Positions 1-5,758 of a stretch of DNA of 64,000 nt are shown piece by piece. This DNA is from Chitinophagales bacterium (GTDB taxonomy: Bacteria; Bacteroidota; Bacteroidia; Chitinophagales; Chitinophagaceae), in contig JAFLBL010000013.1 of assembly GCA_017303855.1 (NCBI GenBank), forward strand, positions 45,737 through 109,736, in the 5' to 3' direction. The notes beneath the pieces were generated by a model that was given only the letters and a program-made list of their open reading frames with translations, had not been told where the DNA came from and did no database searches. The number at the start of each line of letters is the position of its first letter. Position 1 is the stretch's first letter. Both the position numbers and the translations under genes were made by a program.

Positions 1-346
1 GAAAATTCCAGGGACCAATCACCAATACCACACCCAGCGGAGAGGGATATAAATAACTGGAAGAGGGCTGGTTCAGCAGATTAGTGCCGGCTTTCTTTCG
101 TTTCATCCAGCCGGGAAGATGTTTGATCGCATAATTAAGCTCCTGTATCAGCAATCCATTCTCCGTAAACCAGGCCTCTTCCGGTACTTTTTTCAGATCC
201 GCATGCAAGGCTTCATAGATCTGCTGCTCGTACCTGATGATGGTCTGTTTAAATGCCAGCAATTGCTGCATGCGAAAAGCAAGGGTCCGGGTAGCTCCAC
301 TGTCAAAAAAGGTCCGTTGCTCTTGCAGGCGGGATATATCTGTCAT
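1..346 (-). CDS. aldehyde dehydrogenase, N-terminal part (cut by window edge)
   Basis: The minus strand reads from an ATG at 344-346 to the window edge without a stop, giving about 115 residues beginning MTDISRLQEQ. The end of this stretch reads SPLGVVLVIGPWNF, the proline-tryptophan-asparagine motif at the start of the NAD(P)-binding domain of the aldehyde dehydrogenase superfamily. The short N-terminus with few residues before that motif resembles the class-3/coniferyl-aldehyde-type enzymes, which oxidise fatty or aromatic aldehydes. The catalytic Cys and Glu lie outside the window. It diverges from tadA with about 54 bp between the two starts, so both promoters must sit in that gap. Confidence 0.85.
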   Translation of the reverse strand, partial: MTDISRLQEQRTFFDSGATRTLAFRMQQLLAFKQTIIRYEQQIYEALHADLKKVPEEAWFTENGLLIQELNYAIKHLPGWMKRKKAGTNLLNQPSSSYLYPSPLGVVLVIGPWNF

Positions 347-400
347 TACCAGTAATTTTATCCCAATTTAGAGCAATTACTCAAACTTTATTTATTCCGG

Positions 401-838
401 ATGACAGACGATTATTTTATGACGCAGGCACTAAAGGAAGCAAGGATGGCATTTGAAGAAGATGAAATCCCGATAGGCGCGGTTGTGGTGATGAACAATA
501 AGATCATTGCCCGTGGCCGGAATATGACAGAGCGGCTGAATGACCCGACGGCTCATGCGGAAATGATCGCGCTCACATCGGCTTTCAGCGCACTGGGGAG
601 TAAGTACCTGCCTGAAGCCACCTTATATGTAACCGTTGAACCTTGTTCCATGTGTGCCGGTGCCGCTTACTGGAGTAAAGTGGGCCGTGTGGTATATGGA
701 GCCGATGATGAAAAAAACGGGTACAAAAAGACAGCGGGCAGCAATCCGGCTTTTCATCCCAAAACGGAACTGGTAACCGGCATACAAAAGGAAGCATGTG
801 CGCAACTGATGAAGGATTTTTTCAGGGGAAAAAGGTGA
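401..838 (+). CDS. tadA: tRNA-specific adenosine deaminase TadA
   Basis: A zinc-dependent deaminase that converts adenosine-34 of tRNA-Arg(ACG) to inosine. The 145-residue protein has the family's normal length and the full zinc site: His52-Ala-Glu54 (in PTAHAEM) and Cys82-x-x-Cys85 (in EPCSMCAG), with Glu54 as the proton shuttle. The start MTDDYFMTQAL is preferred; the second Met at residue 7 is also possible. The alternative, a guanine or cytosine deaminase of the same fold, fits less well because the N-terminal DEIPIGAVVV and PTAHAEM patterns are typical of TadA. Confidence 0.93.
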   Translation: MTDDYFMTQALKEARMAFEEDEIPIGAVVVMNNKIIARGRNMTERLNDPTAHAEMIALTSAFSALGSKYLPEATLYVTVEPCSMCAGAAYWSKVGRVVYGADDEKNGYKKTAGSNPAFHPKTELVTGIQKEACAQLMKDFFRGKR

Positions 839-920
839 ATTGCGAAAAAGTCAGGCCGGGCGCAGTTTTCGAATTAAGAAACAAATCATATACACGGCCT
901 CATATTAAACCCACAGGACT

Positions 921-928
921 TAATTTTG
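921..928 (+). promoter_or_regulatory. -7 box upstream of sod (TAATTTTG)
   Basis: TAATTTTG matches the Bacteroidota -7 consensus TANNTTTG exactly and predicts a leader of about 40 nt before the sod ATG. I see no convincing TTTG -33 element. Confidence 0.5.
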
Positions 929-972
929 TTATCTGATCAATACACATTTTTTCATCATCAAAAATCAATAAT

Positions 973-1572
973 ATGGCATTTACATTAGCACCTCTTCCTT
1001 ATGCACACGATGCATTGGAACCGCATATTGACACGCTGACCATGCAGATCCATCATGGAAAACATCACCAGGCCTATGTAGACAACCTGAACAAAGCCGT
1101 TGCCGGTACGCCGAATGAAGGTAAATCGCTGGAAGAACTGGTGGCCGTAGCCGGTACTATTTCTCCTGCTGTACGTAACAATGGAGGCGGGCACTGGAAT
1201 CATACCTTCTTCTGGGAAAGCCTGGCCCCCAATGCCGGTGGTGCCCCTGCAGGCAAACTGGCTGAAGCCATCAATGAAGCGTTTGGTTCTTTTGACGAGT
1301 TCAAAGAAAAATTTGCCAATGCCGGTATGACCCGTTTTGGCAGTGGCTGGGCCTGGTTGCTGGTAAAAGACGGCAAACTCGAAATCAGTTCTACGCCCAA
1401 CCAGGACAATCCCCTGATGGATGTAGCCGATGTAAAAGGCACCCCGATCCTGGGTGTGGATGTATGGGAACATGCTTATTACCTGAAATACCAGAACCGC
1501 CGTGCAGATTACCTCGGTGCTTTCTGGAATGTGGTAAACTGGGCTAAAGTGGCTGAAAGATTTGGGAAGTAA
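973..1572 (+). CDS. sodA: superoxide dismutase (Mn/Fe family)
   Basis: Cytoplasmic dismutation of superoxide to oxygen and peroxide. The 199-residue protein has all four metal ligands: His27, His77 (in GGGHWNHTFFW), Asp163 and His167 (in DVWEHAYYL). The GGGHWNHTFFW stretch together with Gln144 in TPNQDNPL is the pattern usual for Mn enzymes, where Fe enzymes carry a Gln near residue 70, so Mn or a cambialistic enzyme is inferred. There is no signal peptide. The gene stands alone and is followed by a heptamer array shared with the convergent regulator gene. Confidence 0.95.
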   Translation: MAFTLAPLPYAHDALEPHIDTLTMQIHHGKHHQAYVDNLNKAVAGTPNEGKSLEELVAVAGTISPAVRNNGGGHWNHTFFWESLAPNAGGAPAGKLAEAINEAFGSFDEFKEKFANAGMTRFGSGWAWLLVKDGKLEISSTPNQDNPLMDVADVKGTPILGVDVWEHAYYLKYQNRRADYLGAFWNVVNWAKVAERFGK

Positions 1573-1580
1573 ATGCTAAG

Positions 1581-1608
1581 TACGAGGTACGAAGTATGAA
1601 GTACGGTT
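1581..1608 (+). repeat. heptamer array, TACGAAG family (left arm)
   Basis: Four tandem 7-bp units (TACGAGG, TACGAAG, TATGAAG, TACGGTT) begin 8 bp after the sod stop codon. The same family occurs inverted at 1689-1792, so the two could pair as the arms of a long imperfect hairpin between convergent genes. Confidence 0.8.
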
Positions 1609-1688
1609 TGAAAGAAGAAAGTGTTTTTAAGGCTGGGAAATTTATTACCAGCACGATCAAAATACATGTGTAAAACAAACCACCCGAT

Positions 1689-1792
1689 CGTACTTCGTAC
1701 TTCCAACTTCGTACTTTGTATTTCCCGTACTTCGTACTTCCAACCCCGTACTTTGTATTTAAGGTGCTTTGTATTTAAGGTGCTTTGTATTT
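1689..1792 (-). repeat. heptamer array, TACGAAG family (right arm)
   Basis: Fourteen units, eleven of 7 bp (CGTACTT, CCAACTT or TGTATTT on the plus strand) and three of 9 bp (CCCGTACTT once, AAGGTGCTT twice). The last unit runs into the complement of the stop codon at 1791-1793. Read in the sense of the regulator gene, the array says TACGAAG/TACAAAG, the same strand sense as the array after sod. Confidence 0.8.
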
Positions 1793-2411
1793 AGCGTTGA
1801 TTAAGCTTATTCACCGCTTCAATGCGGTTGTTGACGTGAAGCTTGGTATAAATATTCTTCAGGTGTTTGGTCACCGTATGGGCGCTCAGATTAATTTTAG
1901 CCGCCGCTTCCTTTATTACCAATCCGGTAGCCAGTAAGTGCAATATTTCATTTTCACGTGCAGTCAGTTCAGACAAGGTGGGCAGTTCCGTTTTTTCCTG
2001 GAAGGCGGAAATCACTTTACGGGCTATATAACGGCTCATGGGAGCGCCGCCACCATACAACTCTTTTAATGATTCGATAATTTCCACGGCCAGGGAGTCT
2101 TTCAGAATATAGCCGCTGGCGCCATTACGCAGTGCATTGAATACAATTTCATTGTCGTCGTAAAAGGAGCACACCATGCATTGAATGTCGGGGCGTTTCA
2201 TTTTTAGCTGGCGGATCAGCTCCACGCCGGACATACCAGGCAGCTTGATATCCACAACAGCAATGGCGGGAGGATTTTCGAGCATATGCGGCAGGGCGGT
2301 TTCACCGGACGGATAGCTCTGTAATACCCTGAATTCATCAGAAGCATTAATAAAATCTTCGAGCCCTTCCCGGTAATTTTTATCGTCCTCTATTATCGAA
2401 ACCGTAATCAA
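1791..2411 (-). CDS. LuxR/NarL-type response regulator
   Basis: A 206-residue two-component response regulator. The receiver domain (about residues 1-120) has the acidic pair Asp9/Asp10, the phosphorylatable Asp54 in VVDIKLPGMSG and Lys104 in GYILKDS. The C-terminal domain (about 140-206) is a LuxR-type helix-turn-helix, with LTARENEILHLLATGL and the recognition helix near SAHTVTKHLKNIY. It is expected to bind DNA as a phosphorylated dimer. No histidine kinase is adjacent, so the partner and regulon are unknown. The gene converges with sod and its stop codon is overlapped by a repeat array. Confidence 0.9.
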   Translation of the reverse strand: MITVSIIEDDKNYREGLEDFINASDEFRVLQSYPSGETALPHMLENPPAIAVVDIKLPGMSGVELIRQLKMKRPDIQCMVCSFYDDNEIVFNALRNGASGYILKDSLAVEIIESLKELYGGGAPMSRYIARKVISAFQEKTELPTLSELTARENEILHLLATGLVIKEAAAKINLSAHTVTKHLKNIYTKLHVNNRIEAVNKLNQR

Positions 2412-2485
2412 AACACTCAGAATATGCTACAAGATACATATTATTCACGGCCTGTTCACTAATAAACCGTTAATGCCGTTGAAAC

Positions 2486-2731
2486 TCAGGGAACAGGGTC
2501 GTATCCACTACCGCCCCAGGGGTGGCAACGGCTGATCCGTTTCAGTGACAGCCAGAACCCTTTGAAGAAGCCGTGTTTCTTCAATGCTTCTGCCGCATAA
2601 TGGGAGCAAGTGGGTGTATAGCGGCATTTGGGACCCAGCCAGGGAGAGATCACCCACTGATAGATTTTTATCAGTAACAGGAATGGAAGACTGAGCAGCT
2701 TCCCGGCCACACGCAGTATTTCTTTACCCAT
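2486..2731 (-). CDS. yidD: membrane protein insertion efficiency factor YidD
   Basis: An 81-residue protein with the YidD pattern IxLYQWxISPWLGPxCRYTPTCSxYAxEAL and a C-terminal RCHPWGGSGYDPVP. It is an amphipathic membrane-associated protein that helps YidC insert inner-membrane proteins. It overlaps the 3' end of rnpA by 8 bp (2724-2731), so it is probably translationally coupled in the classic rpmH-rnpA-yidD order. Confidence 0.95.
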   Translation of the reverse strand: MGKEILRVAGKLLSLPFLLLIKIYQWVISPWLGPKCRYTPTCSHYAAEALKKHGFFKGFWLSLKRISRCHPWGGSGYDPVP

Positions 2732-3107
2732 TCATCCGTTCATTTAATTTTTCAAGAATGATGCCTGTTGTACGGAATATTGGTTCGTATCGGGGTAACT
2801 CACGGTCTGTATACACGAAAAACACATCAAGCCCGGCGCCTTTGCCGGTTAATTTTTCCTGCAACTGGTTTTTCTGCAATCGCCAGCACTCGCGGATAAC
2901 CCGCTTTACCCGGTTACGATCCACCGCTTTTTTATACAGCTTTGTACTCACCGCCACCCCAAACTTCAGCGTGGTGCCCTTGGTGGGCTGGTAAAACACC
3001 CGGATAGGACTGACTGTAAAGCGGTGCCCGCCACTGAATAATGCATCAATGGCTTTGCGGCTTTTTAACCGTTCTTTTTTTCCGAGTGTATGTTTGTTAT
3101 GCAACAT
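2724..3107 (-). CDS. rnpA: ribonuclease P protein component
   Basis: The protein subunit of RNase P, which matures the 5' end of tRNAs. It carries the RNR signature (VDRNRVKRVIRE) and the N-terminal LGKKERLKSRKAIDALF typical of RnpA. The chosen ATG at 3105-3107 gives 127 residues starting MLHNKHTLGKKERL. A longer reading from a TTG at 3125 would put its first codons inside a perfect transcription-terminator stem, so it is rejected. The ATG follows directly on the terminator's U-tract, with no room for a ribosome-binding site. The gene sits between rpmH and yidD. Confidence 0.93.
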   Translation of the reverse strand: MLHNKHTLGKKERLKSRKAIDALFSGGHRFTVSPIRVFYQPTKGTTLKFGVAVSTKLYKKAVDRNRVKRVIRECWRLQKNQLQEKLTGKGAGLDVFFVYTDRELPRYEPIFRTTGIILEKLNERMNG

Positions 3108-3141
3108 AAAAAAGGGCTGTATCAATCAATTGATACAACCC
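3108..3141 (-). terminator. intrinsic terminator or attenuator between rpmH and rnpA
   Basis: A 12-bp stem with one G-U pair (arms 3114-3125 and 3130-3141, 4-nt loop) is followed in the minus sense by six Us and then at once by the rnpA ATG. The form is that of a Rho-independent terminator. Partial termination would set the ratio of ribosomal protein L34 to RnpA. Confidence 0.8.
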
Positions 3142-3187
3142 TGTAAAATTATCGAAACCGCCGTTGAATCAACAGCTGATTAATTTT

Positions 3188-3343
3188 TTACTTCAGTTTA
3201 CGCTCATCAGAAACGGTCAGCTTCTTACGGCCTTTGGCACGACGGCTGGCTAATACTTTACGGCCGTTAGCAGTTTCCATACGTTTACGGAATCCATGTA
3301 CGGCTTTACGGCGCTTACGATGAGGTTGGAATGTACGTTTCAT
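3188..3343 (-). CDS. rpmH: 50S ribosomal protein L34
   Basis: A 51-residue, very basic protein starting MKRTFQPHRKRRKAVHGF and containing the L34 core RMETANGRKVLASRRAKGRK. It binds 23S rRNA in the large subunit. The C-terminus KKLTVSDERKLK is slightly longer than in Escherichia coli (46 residues), as is usual in Bacteroidota. It is the first gene of rpmH-rnpA-yidD, and a strong promoter box lies about 130 bp upstream. Confidence 0.97.
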   Translation of the reverse strand: MKRTFQPHRKRRKAVHGFRKRMETANGRKVLASRRAKGRKKLTVSDERKLK

Positions 3344-3473
3344 AATTATTTCGCTTTTTCACTTTTATTCTACGCTGTTGTTGCAGCAGAGAACTTTGAA
3401 ATATGGACCGGGAGAACGGCCCTGGTTTCATTTCGACAGCGGGTCACCACACCTACTGTTCGTGAAAGGACGG

Positions 3474-3481
3474 CAAAGGTA
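3474..3481 (-). promoter_or_regulatory. -7 box of the rpmH promoter (TACCTTTG)
   Basis: The minus strand reads TACCTTTG, a perfect Bacteroidota -7 element, about 130 bp before the rpmH start. No other gene lies in the 3344-3583 gap, so this is the likely promoter of the rpmH-rnpA-yidD unit, with a long leader. Confidence 0.55.
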
Positions 3482-3583
3482 AGGTTTGAACAGCATAAGA
3501 TAAAAGGCGGGGGCCAATAATTTAAAAAATCCACCGACCAACACCGGAATGACAAGGTAGAAAATTATTTAAACATATAGTAA

Positions 3584-4423
3584 TCAATGCATTGTTGCAT
3601 CCAGATCCACATGCTGCGAACTTACCGGACCGCCATAAAATACGGTGGCATGCTGGTCAAAATCAGTCGTGGAATCCGTGGTATAAAAGGCCCGGCGGCC
3701 CTCACGGCTACATTGGGCAGCTATTTCCGGGTGTCGTTGCAGGTAATCGGCCAGACTGGTGGCCACTATTTCACCCTGTGATATAAGCTTTACTCCTACG
3801 GGCATGTATTCTTCAATGGTCTTTTTTAATAAAGGGTAATGCGTACAACCCAGGAGTAATACGTCTATTTCAGGACCTTTATCAAAAATCTGTTCCAGGT
3901 TCTTTTTTACAAAATAATCCGCGCCTTTATTATCCATTTCATTGTTTTCCACCAGTGGTACCCACATCGGACAGGCTTCCTGGATCACCTGAAGCGCCGG
4001 AAAAAACTTACTGATCTCAATCGGGTAAGACCCGGAGGCCACAGTGCCGTTAGTAGCCAGCACGCCCACTACGCCGGTTTCAGAATATGTTCCGATAATT
4101 TCAGCGGTCGGCCGGATTACACCCAGTACACGTTTGCCAGGCGCCAGCCGGGGCAGGTCATTTTGCTGAATCGTACGCAGGGCTTTGGCTGATGCGGTAT
4201 TACAGGCCAGAATTACCAGCGAACAGCCCTGGTCAAAAAACCATTTTACCGCCTGCAGGGTATACTGGTACACGGTTTCAAAGGACCGGTTACCGTAGGG
4301 AGAACGGGCACTATCACCCAAATACAGGTAATCATATCCGGGCAGGGCCTCTGTTATTTCCCGCAATACTGTAAGTCCTCCGTAGCCGGAATCAAAAACA
4401 CCTATGGGGTTGCGGGATGACAT
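3584..4423 (-). CDS. murI: glutamate racemase
   Basis: Makes D-glutamate for peptidoglycan. The 279-residue protein begins MSSRNPIGVFDSGYGGLTVL and has both catalytic cysteines, in LACNTASA and LLLGCTHYPLL. The reading frame stays open upstream to 4561, but those 46 residues are only the translation of a heptamer repeat (HTSYFVFHTSYF...), so the ATG at 4421-4423 is the real start. A TACTTTTG box lies exactly 4 nt before that ATG, which predicts a leaderless mRNA. The gene closes the bamA-ompH block but has its own promoter and follows the ompH terminator. Confidence 0.95.
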   Translation of the reverse strand: MSSRNPIGVFDSGYGGLTVLREITEALPGYDYLYLGDSARSPYGNRSFETVYQYTLQAVKWFFDQGCSLVILACNTASAKALRTIQQNDLPRLAPGKRVLGVIRPTAEIIGTYSETGVVGVLATNGTVASGSYPIEISKFFPALQVIQEACPMWVPLVENNEMDNKGADYFVKKNLEQIFDKGPEIDVLLLGCTHYPLLKKTIEEYMPVGVKLISQGEIVATSLADYLQRHPEIAAQCSREGRRAFYTTDSTTDFDQHATVFYGGPVSSQHVDLDATMH

Positions 4424-4427
4424 AAAA

Positions 4428-4435
4428 CAAAAGTA
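4428..4435 (-). promoter_or_regulatory. -7 box of murI, 4 nt from ATG (TACTTTTG)
   Basis: The minus strand reads TACTTTTG, then TTTT, then the murI ATG. The box overlaps the first unit of the heptamer array at 4434-4496, so the promoter appears built from the repeat. Confidence 0.6.
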
Positions 4436-4496
4436 CGGAATACAAAGTACGAAGTACGAGGTATGAAATACGAAGTACGAGGTGTGAAGTATGATT
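4434..4496 (+). repeat. heptamer array, TACGAAG family, upstream of murI
   Basis: Nine consecutive 7-bp units, among them TACGAAG and TACGAGG twice each plus TACGGAA, TACAAAG, TATGAAA, TGTGAAG and TATGATT. There is no indel, so the period is strict. Its inner edge overlaps the murI -7 box. Confidence 0.85.
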
Positions 4497-4573
4497 CTTC
4501 TTTCAACGCTGAAACGCAGAAAATAACCTTTATTCACCATCACTTTCCTAGCACCCGGCACCTCGCACCTGAA

Positions 4574-4605
4574 TAAAAAAAGCCGCCCCTTCCGGAGCAG
4601 CTTTT
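4574..4605 (-). terminator. intrinsic terminator after the second ompH
   Basis: In the minus sense an AAGCTGCTCC / GGGGCGGCTT stem (G-U pairs allowed) with a GGAA-type loop is followed by a run of seven Ts. It lies about 20 bp after the stop of the ompH gene at 4625. Confidence 0.75.
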
Positions 4606-4624
4606 CTATTCAGTTACGGGCTGA

Positions 4625-5149
4625 TTATTTCGCAGCGCCGGGGGGTAATTTAAGCTTGAGCTTTGCCGCCACGAGGGCCAGCATATCATCTCCGTCGGGC
4701 GCTACCAGCAAGGTTTCTTTGCTGATTACATGCGTATACCCTTTTTCTTTCGCTACCAGTTTAATGGCATCATAGGCTTTGCGGTAAAGCGGAGCCAGGA
4801 TTTCATTTTGTTTTCCTTCCAGGGCCTGGTTCACAATCTGCTGCCAGTTCTGGATCTGGTAAATATAAGAAGGGAGTTTTTTGGCGATTTCATCACGAAC
4901 CGCTTTCGGTGTTTTTACAGAATCCCGGTACAGACTGTCATCCCATTGGTAACGTTGTACCAGGGAAGCATACTCGGGGTTCAGGGAATCTGACTGGTAA
5001 CGCTCCAGGACAGAGTCGATTTTCGCTGTTTCGGGAAACAGGCTCACTACATCATCAATTTTAATGTAGCCGATTTTAGTTTGTGCATTAGCAGTACCAG
5101 AGAAAGCCAGCAAACCCACTATTGCAATGACTGTAAGGATCTTTTTCAT
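4625..5149 (-). CDS. OmpH/Skp-family periplasmic chaperone (second copy)
   Basis: A 174-residue exported protein: Lys-rich start MKKILTVIAIVGLLAFSG and a signal cleavage near NAQ/TKIGYI, followed by the Skp/OmpH core IGYIKIDDVVSLFPE and a helical central part. Skp-family trimers hold unfolded outer-membrane proteins in the periplasm and hand them to BamA. The copy is more diverged than the upstream ompH, and it is 73 bp downstream of it. The gap includes a short GC-rich stem with a T-run (near 5185-5210, minus sense) that could attenuate expression. Confidence 0.88.
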   Translation of the reverse strand: MKKILTVIAIVGLLAFSGTANAQTKIGYIKIDDVVSLFPETAKIDSVLERYQSDSLNPEYASLVQRYQWDDSLYRDSVKTPKAVRDEIAKKLPSYIYQIQNWQQIVNQALEGKQNEILAPLYRKAYDAIKLVAKEKGYTHVISKETLLVAPDGDDMLALVAAKLKLKLPPGAAK

Positions 5150-5222
5150 CTCGATTTTTTTGTTGTGCTTTATATGATTCTAAAAAAAGGCAGTTAGTTG
5201 CGCCTTAACTTTCTTTTATCAT

Positions 5223-5732
5223 TTACTTAACCCCCAGGTCTTTCAACACATCTTCGCTTTTGTCCAGTTTGGGGTCGGCAAATATAATGGTATTTCCCTC
5301 ACTTTTATCCAGTACAAAATCATAGCCGCGGCTAACCGCCATTTTCTGTACCGCATTGAAAACCTTGTCCTGAATAGGCTTGATCAGTTCCTGGCGTTTC
5401 TTAAACAGATCTCCTTCAAAACCAAAGCGTTTACGTTGCAGATCCCGTACGTCTTTTTCTTTATTAAAGAGCTGATCTTCTCTTTTTTTGCGGAGTTCTT
5501 CCGTCAGCATTACCTGCTCGGCATCATAATCCTTGTACATCTTATCCAGTTCAGCCTGGCGGGCGTCAATATCGCGCTGCCAGCCGGCCGCAATATCGTC
5601 CAGTTGTTTTTGTGCCTCTTTATACTCAGGCATTTTATCAAGAATATAGCGGGTATCTATGATTGCATATTTCTGGGAAATACCGGCAAAGCCCAGCCCC
5701 AGCATACAGACAAGAAGAAGCAACTTTTTCAT
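5223..5732 (-). CDS. OmpH/Skp-family periplasmic chaperone (first copy)
   Basis: A 169-residue exported chaperone. Signal peptide MKKLLLLVCMLGLGFAGISQ, then KYAIIDTRYILDKMPEYKEAQKQLD and a long charged coiled coil (about residues 50-125, rich in EELRKKRE/KEKDVRDLQRK), as in the Skp tentacles, then the closing AVSRGYDFVLDKSEGNTIIF. It follows bamA by 26 bp in the same direction, the conserved bamA-skp arrangement, which supports a role in delivering barrel precursors to BamA. Confidence 0.92.
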   Translation of the reverse strand: MKKLLLLVCMLGLGFAGISQKYAIIDTRYILDKMPEYKEAQKQLDDIAAGWQRDIDARQAELDKMYKDYDAEQVMLTEELRKKREDQLFNKEKDVRDLQRKRFGFEGDLFKKRQELIKPIQDKVFNAVQKMAVSRGYDFVLDKSEGNTIIFADPKLDKSEDVLKDLGVK

Positions 5733-5758
5733 ATAGTGGAATTTGTGGTTTAGATATA

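Noticed and set aside
119..355. 78-residue plus-strand ORF at the window start
   Set aside because: Antisense to the 5' part of an aldehyde dehydrogenase gene.
985..1473. 162-residue minus-strand ORF in sod
   Set aside because: Antisense to the superoxide dismutase metal-site coding sequence; no independent support.
4424..4561. 46-residue N-terminal extension of MurI
   Set aside because: It is the translation of a heptamer repeat; the normal MurI N-terminus starts at 4423.
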